From Aquirufa lenticrescens (lineage in GTDB: Bacteria; Bacteroidota; Bacteroidia; Cytophagales; Spirosomataceae): a stretch of 64,000 nt of DNA. The DNA lies in contig NZ_CP049834.1 in assembly GCF_019916085.1 (NCBI RefSeq), positions 2,246,501-2,310,500 of the forward strand, in the 5' to 3' direction. Positions 37,455-46,169 of this stretch are shown piece by piece; within the stretch, counting starts at the first letter, position 1; the number at the start of each line of letters is the position of its first letter. The notes under the pieces are model-generated. The model was given only the letters and a program-made list of their open reading frames with translations, was not told the origin of the DNA and did no database searches. A program made the translations under genes and the position numbers.

Positions 37455-39712
37455 AGTTTGCGTGCTTCCCCATGCACCATCACTGTCAACTCCGGTCCAG
37501 CCAGGTTCGTGATCTCCACTCCCGATTTTTTCACAGCGATGTTTAATTGATTCGCGCGGAAGTTGATTTTGAAGGAGAATTCGTTCCACTGTTTTGGCAA
37601 GAAAGGATTGAAATGCAAAGTGTGATCCTTTAAGCGCATTCCACCAAAACCTTTGATAATCGACATCCAGGTTCCCGCCATACTGGTGATGTGGCAACCA
37701 TCTTCCGTATCGTTATTGTAATCATCTAAGTCTAAACGTGCGGCACGTGTATAGAATTCGTAGGATTTATCTTCTTTACCTAGTTTTGCGGCTAAAATAC
37801 TGTGAACGCAAGGGCTTAATGAAGATTCGTGTACCGTGATGGGTTCATAGAAATTGTAATTGCGCTCTAATTCTTCTAGACTAAAATCGTCTTCAAAGAA
37901 ATAAATTCCTTGCAATACGTCCGCCTGCTTGATGTAGCATGAGCGAAGAATGCGATCCCATGACCATTTTTGGTTGATAGGTCTTTCTGCCGCAATAGTG
38001 TCAACTGGTGCGATTACTTTGTCTAAGAAACCATCTTGTTGCAAATAGATCCCCTGCTTTTCATCGCGTGGGAAATACATGTTTTCGATGATATGCTGGA
38101 ATTGCGCAATTTCCTCTTTTGCAAATGCCGTTGAAGTAATCTTAGCTGCAGCTTCTGCAGGGTAATTCTTTTGAATCTCTGCGTAAACTTCAAGTGTGTA
38201 TTTTAAACACCAAGTGGCAATATAATTAGTATACCAGTTGTTATTTACGTTGTTTTCGTATTCATTAGGGCCAGTAACGCCTAGCATGACGTATTTCTGC
38301 TTGTCTTCTGACCAGTTTACGCGTTGTGCCCAGAAACGCGCGATTCCGACCAACACTTCCCAGCCGTATTCCACTAAATGTTTGCGATCGTCTGTGTAAT
38401 TCACGTAATCCATAATCGCGTAAGCGATGGCACCGTTACGGTGGATTTCTTCAAAAGTGATTTCCCATTCATTATGGCACTCTTCTCCGTTCATCGTCAC
38501 CATTGGATAAAGGGCAGCCCCTTTATTGAAGCCTAGCTTACCTGCGTTTTCAATAGCGCGGTCTAGTTGTTTCCAACGGTAGATTAACAGATTTTTAGAA
38601 ACTTTAGCAGGGGCCGTTCCTAAATAGAATGGAATGCAATAGGCTTCTGTGTCCCAATAAGTTGATCCGCCGTATTTTTCACCGGTAAAGCCTTTAGGTC
38701 CAATATTCAAACGATCATCCTCCCCTGTATAGGTTTGATTCATTTGGAAAATATTGAATCGAATACCTTGTTGCGCGGAAGCGTCACCAGAAATGATGAT
38801 ATCGTTGATGGCCCATTTTTTGGCCCAAGCAGCTGCTTGTTCTTGCAACATTTGCTCAAATCCTTTAGCTGAAATACGTGCTAAGTAATCTATCGCAATC
38901 TTTTCAAAAGAGGCAGTAGGGTGATTCTCTGAGCTGATATTAACCGCATACTTGATGATGGTTAATTTTTCCCCTTGCTTTGCTGATAGCGTGTAAGCAA
39001 GCTCACTGTATTTTTCGCGCGTTGTCGAGGTAGCTTTTGAGTCTACTTTCTGACCATTGGCTAAAATTTCTATTTGTTGAGCTGTAATGACTTCGAAGCC
39101 TGTTTTCTTGGTTTTGGACCAAACAAAATTCGAACCCACTTTTACCTCATCCCAGAATTTCTCATCGTAGTTCGAGTCTTTATTCTTGATGTCTCCATCG
39201 ATAAAGGCTTTCATTTGAATTTCTTCTGTGAAGTTAAGCGGTGTGATAGAATAGGAAATGACACCTGATTCATCATCTGCCATGCTATTTAGGCGAACGG
39301 ATTCGATGGCTAAACGCTTTCCATTGGCTAGGGAGATTTCGCAGGTACGAAGGATATAACCCTCCTTCATGTTCAATTCACGGTAAAATGAATGAATTTC
39401 ACTCGTGTGTAAATCGACCTCTACTCCGCCGATTTGGATAGATAGACCATTCCAGTTAGCGGCATTTAATACTTTGGCAAAATATTCTGGATACCCATTT
39501 TTCCACCAACCTACACGTGTTTTATCTGGATAATAGACGCCCGCTACATAATTTCCTTGAAGGGTTTTACCTGTATAAGTTTCTTCAAATGAACCTCTTT
39601 GCCCCATTCGTCCGTTGCCGAGAGAAAAGATGGATTCGGTGATTTCGTTGTAGGCAGGATGGAATTGGTCTTCAATGACTTTCCATTCATCTATTTTAAG
39701 ATATTGCTTCAT
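37442..39712 (-). CDS. Glycoside hydrolase family 65 phosphorylase, maltose phosphorylase type
   Basis: 756 residues, no signal peptide, so cytoplasmic. GH65 enzymes split alpha-glucosides with phosphate, giving beta-glucose 1-phosphate. Three domains: N-terminal beta-sandwich (SIFSLGNGRMGQRGSFEE), helical barrel with YGGSTYWDTEA (347-357) and the catalytic acid Glu484 in GVTGPNEYENNVNNNW, which fits maltose phosphorylases, then a C-terminal beta layer. pgmB upstream converts the product to glucose 6-phosphate, which supports the assignment; kojibiose or trehalose as substrate is not excluded. The promoter has a -7 at 39743-39750. The last codons (Asn-Gly-Lys-stop) lie within the heptamer array. 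Confidence 0.88.
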   Translation of the reverse strand: MKQYLKIDEWKVIEDQFHPAYNEITESIFSLGNGRMGQRGSFEETYTGKTLQGNYVAGVYYPDKTRVGWWKNGYPEYFAKVLNAANWNGLSIQIGGVEVDLHTSEIHSFYRELNMKEGYILRTCEISLANGKRLAIESVRLNSMADDESGVISYSITPLNFTEEIQMKAFIDGDIKNKDSNYDEKFWDEVKVGSNFVWSKTKKTGFEVITAQQIEILANGQKVDSKATSTTREKYSELAYTLSAKQGEKLTIIKYAVNISSENHPTASFEKIAIDYLARISAKGFEQMLQEQAAAWAKKWAINDIIISGDASAQQGIRFNIFQMNQTYTGEDDRLNIGPKGFTGEKYGGSTYWDTEAYCIPFYLGTAPAKVSKNLLIYRWKQLDRAIENAGKLGFNKGAALYPMVTMNGEECHNEWEITFEEIHRNGAIAYAIMDYVNYTDDRKHLVEYGWEVLVGIARFWAQRVNWSEDKQKYVMLGVTGPNEYENNVNNNWYTNYIATWCLKYTLEVYAEIQKNYPAEAAAKITSTAFAKEEIAQFQHIIENMYFPRDEKQGIYLQQDGFLDKVIAPVDTIAAERPINQKWSWDRILRSCYIKQADVLQGIYFFEDDFSLEELERNYNFYEPITVHESSLSPCVHSILAAKLGKEDKSYEFYTRAARLDLDDYNNDTEDGCHITSMAGTWMSIIKGFGGMRLKDHTLHFNPFLPKQWNEFSFKINFRANQLNIAVKKSGVEITNLAGPELTVMVHGEARKLNGK

Positions 39713-39742
39713 TCAGTTTATTAGGTAATTAGGATAATGTCA

Positions 39743-39750
39743 CAAAAATA
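39743..39750 (-). promoter_or_regulatory. -7 element of the GH65 gene promoter
   Basis: CAAAAATA on the plus strand is TATTTTTG on the minus strand, 30 bases before the GH65 ATG. No TTG box; the motif at 39775-39790 lies 24 bases upstream. Confidence 0.55.
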
Positions 39751-39774
39751 GAAAATTGTAAATTTTGGACATTT

Positions 39775-39790
39775 CTGTGCTAGGCTGTTT
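39775..39790. promoter_or_regulatory. Shared maltose-locus motif, copy 1
   Basis: CTGTGCTAGGCTGTTT, 14 of 16 bases identical to the copy at 40511-40526. It lies between pgmB and the GH65 gene, upstream of the GH65 -7 element. Candidate regulator site. Confidence 0.45.
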
Positions 39791-39792
39791 CT

Positions 39793-40440
39793 TTAAAAAA
39801 GAAGTAAATCAGCTGATTTTATTCCGATAAAGTTCGGAATTACCTTGTTAGCATCGCTCAATACTGACGCTTCTCCTATTCCAATGACCTTCATTCCTCC
39901 ATTTATGGCAGCTTCCACCCCTGCTTGTGCATCTTCGAAAACGATACATTCTGCCGGAGTAAAACCAAGGCCTTCAGCTCCTTTTAAGAATACTTCTGGG
40001 TCTGGTTTGCTTTTGCTTACTTTATTACCATCGATGATTAAATCAAACCAAGACATTAATCCTGTCTTTATTAAGATGATTTCCGCATTTTTACTGGCGG
40101 AACCTAAAGCGATTTTATAGCCCTCTGCTTTGATTTGGCCTAAAAAATCCACCACACCCGGAAGGATTTCGGATGGATTCATATTCGAAATTAACTGCAG
40201 GTAATTGTCGTTTTTCTCTATTAACCATGATTCCTTTTGCTCATCCGTAGCCGAAAAAGAGGCCCAGTCCAAAATGCGATTCAATGATTCTACTCTAGAA
40301 ACGCCTTTTAATTGTTCGTTCTGCTCTTCCGTTAATTGGTAGTTGAAATTCTCTCCTAGCATTTTCCAGGCTTGGAAGTGGTAAATCGCTGTATCAACTA
40401 ATACTCCGTCGAGATCAAAAAGGCAGGCTTTGTAAGACAT
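39793..40440 (-). CDS. pgmB: Beta-phosphoglucomutase
   Basis: Converts beta-glucose 1-phosphate to glucose 6-phosphate. 215 residues, HAD superfamily with a helical cap: motif I FDLDGVLVDTA (nucleophile and acid/base Asp), the TGAS-like LGSASKNA for motif II, Lys in SKSKPDPEVF (motif III) and VFEDAQAGVEAA (motif IV). Paired with the GH65 phosphorylase, as in maltose and trehalose phosphorylase operons. Promoter with both boxes at 40470-40497; divergent from the GH13 gene. Confidence 0.93.
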   Translation of the reverse strand: MSYKACLFDLDGVLVDTAIYHFQAWKMLGENFNYQLTEEQNEQLKGVSRVESLNRILDWASFSATDEQKESWLIEKNDNYLQLISNMNPSEILPGVVDFLGQIKAEGYKIALGSASKNAEIILIKTGLMSWFDLIIDGNKVSKSKPDPEVFLKGAEGLGFTPAECIVFEDAQAGVEAAINGGMKVIGIGEASVLSDANKVIPNFIGIKSADLLLF

Positions 40441-40469
40441 ATTTAGGTAGGGATTGTTTTAAAGATTAG

Positions 40470-40497
40470 CAAAATTATTACATTTACATCTGCCAAA
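40470..40497 (-). promoter_or_regulatory. pgmB promoter
   Basis: Minus strand TTTG (40497-40494), 16 bases, TAATTTTG (40477-40470). Leader of about 25 bases. Confidence 0.65.
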
Positions 40498-40510
40498 AAA
40501 CCTTTTTCTG

Positions 40511-40526
40511 CTGTGCTAGACAGTTT
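40511..40526. promoter_or_regulatory. Shared maltose-locus motif, copy 2
   Basis: CTGTGCTAGACAGTTT, between divergent pgmB and the GH13 gene, 33 bases upstream of the pgmB -7 and 12 bases before the GH13 ATG. Confidence 0.45.
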
Positions 40527-40538
40527 ATTTTAAATTAT

Positions 40539-42296
40539 ATGCGTAAATTTTATCTTGTTCTATTGTCCGCCTTCTTAATGTATCCCCTTATGGCTCAGAA
40601 AACCGTAAAAACTGATAAACATGTTGTGTACCAAATGATGTTTCATCTTTGGGGAAATCAAAATACGAATGTGAAGAGAAACGGTTCTGCTGCTGATAAT
40701 GGGGTAACGAAGTTTAAAGATGTATCTATGAAGGGTTTACAAACCTTGAAAAAGAAAGGCTATTCTCATTTATATACGACGGGAATTTTAGAGCATGCGA
40801 CGATGGAGGATTTTTCCGCTTTCGGATCGCCTTTAGATCATCCACAGGTAGTGAAAGGTCGGGCGGGTTCTCCTTTTGCGATTAAAGATTACTATGATGT
40901 GAATCCTTTTTTAGCTGATAAACCGGCAGAACGCATGCAAGAATTTGCTGCTATGTTAGATCGGGTGCATCAAGCGGATTTAAAATTAGTCTTGGATTTT
41001 GTGCCTAATCACTTAGCTAGAGCCTATCATTCAGATCAGAAGCCAGCAGGTGTTGTTGATTTTGGCCATAACGATAACAAAGACCTCTCCTTCTCGCCTT
41101 CAAATAATTTCTATTATTTACCGGGTACGCAGTTTACTATTCCTACGGGGGTAAATCCGCCAGTCCCTGTGACAGTTCCTTATATTGAGATTCCGGCTAA
41201 AGTGAGTGGAAACAACGTTTTCTCTGCGCAACCATCGATTCACGATTGGTTTGAAACGGTTAAGTTGAACTACGGTGTCGATCTTCAACAAGGAAATCAG
41301 ACTCATTTTGATCCGATTCCGGACACATGGTTGAAAATGACAGATGTGTTAATTTATTGGACCAAAAAGGGTGTGGATGGTTTCCGCTGTGATATGGCGG
41401 AGATGGTGCCAGTAGAGTTTTGGGCTTATGCGATTCCTAAGGTGAAAGCAATTAACCCAGAAGCCGTATTTATCGCGGAGATTTATAATCCACAAGAATA
41501 CCGGAATTATATTTTTAAAGGAGGATTTGACTATTTGTACGATAAAGTAGGCCTTTATGATGTAATTCGTCATATTATGGAGAAGAAACCTGGCGCAACA
41601 ACGGCCGATATTACCCGTGTTTGGCAAAATGAGTCGGGTGATTTTGCGAATCATATGTTACGTTTCTTAGAAAACCATGATGAGACGCGTTTGAATTCAT
41701 CAGGCTTTGCGGCAACTAATTTTTGGTCTACGATTCCAGGGATGGTGCTGACTGCCAGTATGCACGATGGCCCATTAATGATCTACTTTGGTCAAGAGTT
41801 TGGGGAGAAAGCGCAAGAAATCGAAGGGTTTAATGAGGCAGACGACCGTACAACGATGTTTGATTTCTATCGGGTAGATACACACCAGCGCTGGCTAAAT
41901 GGTGGAAAATTTGACGGAGGTAAATTAACTGCAGCTGAAAAGGAAATAGATTCTTTCTATACCGAATTGTTAGCTTTGATTAATTCGAGCGAAGTGATTC
42001 AAAAAGGAAAGTTCTTTGATCTTCAATACGCACAAAATGCAGCCTATCCAAAAGATAAGGTATATGCTTATTTACGCTATACAGATAAAGGACGCAACTT
42101 AATCATTTGTAATTTTGATTCAGTACGTCATGATTTCAACATCGAAATTCCTAAGTTAGCACTGGATATGATGGGAATTAATTCCTATGCGCTTAAGTCA
42201 ATCAAATCGTTCGTCCCTCCTGCTGCTCAAGCGGGAAAAGTCGAAGGAAATCGTATTCAAATTCCCTCCAATTCAGCGATCATTATTTCACTATAA
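40539..42296 (+). CDS. Secreted alpha-amylase family (GH13) enzyme
   Basis: 585 residues with a signal peptide (MRKFYLVLLSAFLMYPLMAQ), so periplasmic or surface. A GH13 barrel with the four conserved regions: DFVPNHLAR (153-161), GFRCDMAE with nucleophile Asp285, FIAEIYNP with acid/base Glu314, and FLENHDETR with Asp381. The C-terminal beta domain is from about 490. Expected to cut starch or maltodextrins to maltose and short oligomers for the transporter 6 bases downstream. No SusC/SusD pair is seen here. It leads a run of seven genes on the plus strand. Confidence 0.92.
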   Translation: MRKFYLVLLSAFLMYPLMAQKTVKTDKHVVYQMMFHLWGNQNTNVKRNGSAADNGVTKFKDVSMKGLQTLKKKGYSHLYTTGILEHATMEDFSAFGSPLDHPQVVKGRAGSPFAIKDYYDVNPFLADKPAERMQEFAAMLDRVHQADLKLVLDFVPNHLARAYHSDQKPAGVVDFGHNDNKDLSFSPSNNFYYLPGTQFTIPTGVNPPVPVTVPYIEIPAKVSGNNVFSAQPSIHDWFETVKLNYGVDLQQGNQTHFDPIPDTWLKMTDVLIYWTKKGVDGFRCDMAEMVPVEFWAYAIPKVKAINPEAVFIAEIYNPQEYRNYIFKGGFDYLYDKVGLYDVIRHIMEKKPGATTADITRVWQNESGDFANHMLRFLENHDETRLNSSGFAATNFWSTIPGMVLTASMHDGPLMIYFGQEFGEKAQEIEGFNEADDRTTMFDFYRVDTHQRWLNGGKFDGGKLTAAEKEIDSFYTELLALINSSEVIQKGKFFDLQYAQNAAYPKDKVYAYLRYTDKGRNLIICNFDSVRHDFNIEIPKLALDMMGINSYALKSIKSFVPPAAQAGKVEGNRIQIPSNSAIIISL

Positions 42297-42302
42297 AAAC
42301 CT

Positions 42303-43628
42303 ATGAAAACATTTACTAAGCCGCGTTTAAGTATTGGCCAAATCTTTAATATGAGTGTCGGATTTTTAGGCATTCAATTTGGTTTTGCATTACAGAATGG
42401 TAATGCCTCCCGCGTACTTCAAAACTTCGGTGCAGATGTGGAGCAATTATCTTGGTTTTGGTTAGCTGCGCCTTTAACAGGAATGATTATTCAGCCGATT
42501 ATTGGATTTTATTCTGACAGAACTTGGAATGGGCTAGGTCGAAGAAAACCTTTCTTCTTGACCGGAGCTATTCTGGCTGCCACAGCTTTGTTCTTTTTCC
42601 CTCATGCGGGTGCCTTAGCGAATTTTATTCCACCTATGATTGTGGGTGCAGGTATTTTAATGATGATGGATGCGTCATTTAATGTGGCTATGGAGCCGTT
42701 TAGAGCATTAGTGGCGGATAATTTACCAGAGGAACAAAACACACTAGGTTTTTCCATTCAGACTTTCTTGATTGGAATTGGAGCGGTAGTAGGTTCTTGG
42801 TTACCCTACATGTTTGGTAATTGGTTCGGTATTTCAAAGGATGCTGTGGAAGGCCAAATTCCTGATAACGTATTATATAGTTTTTATGTAGGGGCTGCTG
42901 TGTTTATTACGGCGATTGTTTGGACGATAGCGACGACTAAAGAATATTCACCTGCAGAGCGCAAGGCGATGGGTTTTGAGGAAGAAGGGACTAAAGATTC
43001 CATTTGGTCTGTTTTCCGTTACATCAAGGAAATGCCTTTCACGATGCGCCAATTAGGTGTGGTGCAATTCTTTTCTTGGTTTGCCTTATTCTCTATGTGG
43101 GTATTCTCCACTCCTGCCATTGCGCACCACGTTTACGGATTACCGATGGACGATCATAGTTCTCCTGAATTCCAAAATGCGGCCAACTGGGTGGGAATAA
43201 TTTTCGGTGTATATAGTGCGGTTTCAGCTGTTTATGCCATCTTTTTGCCACGTATTGCGAAGTCAATCGGAAATAAAGCGACGCATGCAGTTTCATTGAT
43301 AGCCGGTGGTTTGGGATTAATTTCAATCTATTTCATTTCTGATCCACAGATGTTAATTTTCAGTATGGTGGGTGTGGGAATGGCTTGGGCCTCGATTTTA
43401 GCGATGCCTTATGCCATATTAGCTGGTTCTATTCCGATGTCTAAAATGGGTGTTTACATGGGTATCTTCAATTTCTTCATTACGTTACCTCAAATCGTGA
43501 GTGGTATCATTGGAGGATCTTTGGTGAAACATGTGTACGGTGGTAATGCCATTTTCGCTATCGTGGTAGCGGGTTTCTTCTTTATCGCTGGTTCGATTAG
43601 CGTATTGTGGATTAAGGAAAAGGCCTAG
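42303..43628 (+). CDS. MFS sugar transporter, probably maltose
   Basis: 441 residues with about 12 membrane helices. The N-terminus (GFLGIQFGFALQNGNASRVLQNFG) and the loop SDRTWNGLGRRKPFF after helix 2 match bacterial relatives of the SLC45/GPH sugar transporters. Sits between GH13 and the DUF1460 gene; with the cytoplasmic GH65 enzyme the likely cargo is maltose or maltodextrin (inference). Six bases after GH13, so same transcript. Confidence 0.85.
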   Translation: MKTFTKPRLSIGQIFNMSVGFLGIQFGFALQNGNASRVLQNFGADVEQLSWFWLAAPLTGMIIQPIIGFYSDRTWNGLGRRKPFFLTGAILAATALFFFPHAGALANFIPPMIVGAGILMMMDASFNVAMEPFRALVADNLPEEQNTLGFSIQTFLIGIGAVVGSWLPYMFGNWFGISKDAVEGQIPDNVLYSFYVGAAVFITAIVWTIATTKEYSPAERKAMGFEEEGTKDSIWSVFRYIKEMPFTMRQLGVVQFFSWFALFSMWVFSTPAIAHHVYGLPMDDHSSPEFQNAANWVGIIFGVYSAVSAVYAIFLPRIAKSIGNKATHAVSLIAGGLGLISIYFISDPQMLIFSMVGVGMAWASILAMPYAILAGSIPMSKMGVYMGIFNFFITLPQIVSGIIGGSLVKHVYGGNAIFAIVVAGFFFIAGSISVLWIKEKA

Positions 43629-43629
43629 C

Positions 43630-44400
43630 ATGAAAGTCTGGGTATTTTTTCTTCTCCCTTTCATCGCTTTTTCTCAGGTAATTCCTTCAGCAGTTTTGCC
43701 TCGTATTCAAGCAGCGCGAGAAAAGCGTAATCCATTGTTGATAGCGGAGCAATTTTATGGCCTTCCCTATTCCTCTCATGCTTTATCAAAGGAAAACCCG
43801 GAGAAGTTTGTCGTTGATTTTTCTGGTTTTGATTGCGTGACTTTTGTGGAGAATGTGTGGAGTTTATACCGTTCCAAAGGTATTGATTCTACATTTCTGC
43901 GCGAATTAGAACAGATTCGTTATGCTAGAAAACCTATTTCCTATGAAAATAGGAATCATTATTTAAGCGCTACCTTTCTTCAAATGGAGGACAAAGGCTT
44001 GTTTAAACAGGTAATTCCTGCTTCATACCGTGTATTAGCGGTCAAAAAAGTGGATTTTTTATCGCAATTCTTGGCCCCTAAAAAATGGATGATTGTGCTC
44101 CCTGCTATTCAGAAAATGGAAAACGATTTAGGTCCGATGACCTATGTTCCTAGTGCCTACTTTTCCCAAGTGTCTTCTTACCTACAATCAGGTGATGTGA
44201 TTGCTTTTGTCTCAAAGCGGAAAGACCTTGATTACCAACATGTAGGCTTTATTCGCCAACATAAGGGGCAATATTATTTAGTCCACGCTTCTCAAGATCG
44301 CCGAAAAGTGTGTCAATCAGTTGAATCAATTTCCGTATATTTAAAGAATCATCCTTCAATGATAGGATTTAATGTCTTTAGACCGGAATATGCCAAATAA
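43630..44400 (+). CDS. DUF1460 protein, NlpC/P60-like amidase
   Basis: 256 residues, with a short signal peptide (MKVWVFFLLPFIAFSQ), so exported. DUF1460 proteins have an NlpC/P60-like fold that cleaves muropeptides (N-acetylmuramoyl-L-alanine amidase in Bacteroides). Catalytic Cys69 in FSGFDCVTFVEN, His in YQHVGFIRQ, and an acidic partner after it. Two bases after the transporter and overlapping the MalY/PatB gene by 11 bases, so co-transcribed, though not obviously linked to sugar use. Confidence 0.85.
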   Translation: MKVWVFFLLPFIAFSQVIPSAVLPRIQAAREKRNPLLIAEQFYGLPYSSHALSKENPEKFVVDFSGFDCVTFVENVWSLYRSKGIDSTFLRELEQIRYARKPISYENRNHYLSATFLQMEDKGLFKQVIPASYRVLAVKKVDFLSQFLAPKKWMIVLPAIQKMENDLGPMTYVPSAYFSQVSSYLQSGDVIAFVSKRKDLDYQHVGFIRQHKGQYYLVHASQDRRKVCQSVESISVYLKNHPSMIGFNVFRPEYAK

Positions 44401-45538
44401 ACGTTACGATTTCGACCAAATTATTGATCGCCGCCAAACCCATTCGTTCAAATGGGATAATGTGACTTACCCCGTTCATGCAGACATGATACCCATGCCA
44501 GTGGCTGATATGGATTTTTCAGTGGCAGATGAAATATTGGAGGCATTAGATCGTATTACGGCTCACGGTATTTTAGGTTACTCGATTGTTCCTGAAACTT
44601 TAAAAATAGCTGCTCAGCATAAAATTGAAAGCGATTATTCCTGGACCACTTCGCTTGATTCACAAGTATGGATTCCTGGTATTGTTCCCGGAATTACTGC
44701 TGCATGTGCGGCGTTAACGAATGAAAAAGAAGGTATCATTACCGCAGTTCCTGTGTATCACCCCTTTCATTTAGTGGCTGGTTGGGTTAATTGTCCACTG
44801 ATTACGTTTGAATTGATCAAGGAAGGTGATCGTTGGACCTATGATTTTGAAGATTTTGAACGAGGTCTTCAAAAAGGGCCGAAAGTTTTCCTTTTATGTA
44901 ATCCACATAATCCAGGTGGGACGATTTTTAATGAAACAGAAATCTTACGCATTGTCGATCTTTGTGCCAAATACAACGTTACTATCGTTTCTGACGAGAT
45001 TCATGCTGATTTGCGATTATATCCTCAGTCCGAACATCTTTCCATTGGCCGATTTGAGAAACAACCCATCATCAGCTTTTTTGCTACCTCTAAGGCGTTT
45101 AATACAGCGGGATTAGGTGGTGCAGTTGCCGTCATTCCCGATGCAGCACTTCGAGATAAATTCACCAAAGCATCCGCCGGCTTCTTCTCCATGTTATCTA
45201 GACATAGTATTGAAGTGATGTTAGCCACTTATGCTCATGGGGAAGAGTGGTTAGCGCAGCTTTTGCCCTATTTACGTGCAAATCACGATTTACTTTTGGA
45301 ATATGTACGTGAAACTCCCGGTTTATCTATGCAGCCTCTGGAAGGAACCTATTTAGCTTGGATTGAATATGACGAGAATTTATGGGGGGATTTCCAAAAG
45401 AAATGTTGGGATGCTGGTGTTCACGTGTTACGTGGAGAGCAATTCAGGGGTCGGAATTTTATACGGATGAATTTTGCTTGCCCACGCGTTATTCTAGAAA
45501 AAGCAATTGAACGCATGAAATCAATCACACATGGCTAG
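44390..45538 (+). CDS. MalY/PatB family aminotransferase (cystathionine beta-lyase type)
   Basis: 382 residues from the ATG at 44390 (an ATG at 44372 would add six residues). Fold-type I PLP enzyme of the PatB/MalY group, which cleaves C-S bonds in cystathionine or cysteine; in E. coli MalY also represses the maltose regulon through MalT. Visible: RYDFDQIIDRRQTHSFKWD, MPVADMDF, the LLCNPHNPGGT block (168-178), DEIHADL, and the PLP lysine K235 in FFATSKAFNTAG. Its place in a maltose locus is notable, but a regulatory role here is speculation. Confidence 0.88.
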   Translation: MPNKRYDFDQIIDRRQTHSFKWDNVTYPVHADMIPMPVADMDFSVADEILEALDRITAHGILGYSIVPETLKIAAQHKIESDYSWTTSLDSQVWIPGIVPGITAACAALTNEKEGIITAVPVYHPFHLVAGWVNCPLITFELIKEGDRWTYDFEDFERGLQKGPKVFLLCNPHNPGGTIFNETEILRIVDLCAKYNVTIVSDEIHADLRLYPQSEHLSIGRFEKQPIISFFATSKAFNTAGLGGAVAVIPDAALRDKFTKASAGFFSMLSRHSIEVMLATYAHGEEWLAQLLPYLRANHDLLLEYVRETPGLSMQPLEGTYLAWIEYDENLWGDFQKKCWDAGVHVLRGEQFRGRNFIRMNFACPRVILEKAIERMKSITHG

Positions 45539-46169
45539 GTTGTTGAAGTTTTTCTTGTTCGTTCTTTTACTAGGTTTTTTAGCCTATATATTCGTGTACA
45601 TAGGAGAATTAGATGACAAACCAGAAGAAACAGAGATGACAGATGTAGATGTGGTGAAGGCTTATGGAGATTCCCTAGCGCTCATTGCTGCAGATGATAC
45701 CATATCGAAAACGATGGCTACTACACTGACATCTGCCTTTGAAGACTTTACAGTTACTGTAGAGGTAGGAGCCATTCGACTAGAGAAAAGTCATTCAGTT
45801 CTTTTAGAAAAAAAGGTAGCGAATTTCAAGGCATCCACAGTCTTGGCCACTGATTTGAATGGAAATGAGAAGCCAGAATTTTGGGTAGCCGGCTGGCAGG
45901 GTAAAAACTACCGAATCTTTGCTTTTGAATATGAAAACCGGAAATTTCGGGACATTCGCTTTCCGGCTATTATGGGGCGGCAGCGTTTGGGATATGTGGG
46001 GGCAGATAGTTTGTATTTAGAAAAGGCGGCTATTGTGCATTCCTTTGGATATGAAAATGATCCTTATGCCGATATCTCTTCAGGGATTCGCGCTTGTTAT
46101 TATAAATATGGAGCGGACGGCAGTTTTGTCCTCTCTAAAACCTTAGACCTAGAAAAAAACAATGAGTAA
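45531..46169 (+). CDS. Small membrane-anchored protein of unknown function
   Basis: 212 residues. An N-terminal hydrophobic helix (LLKFFLFVLLLGFLAYIFVYIG) followed by a soluble, probably periplasmic domain rich in beta strands (for example VLATDLNGNEKPEFWVAGW, which recalls a single FG-GAP/integrin-like blade). I do not recognise a family. Overlaps both neighbours by 8 bases, so it is tightly coupled in the operon. Confidence 0.65.
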   Translation: MARLLKFFLFVLLLGFLAYIFVYIGELDDKPEETEMTDVDVVKAYGDSLALIAADDTISKTMATTLTSAFEDFTVTVEVGAIRLEKSHSVLLEKKVANFKASTVLATDLNGNEKPEFWVAGWQGKNYRIFAFEYENRKFRDIRFPAIMGRQRLGYVGADSLYLEKAAIVHSFGYENDPYADISSGIRACYYKYGADGSFVLSKTLDLEKNNE

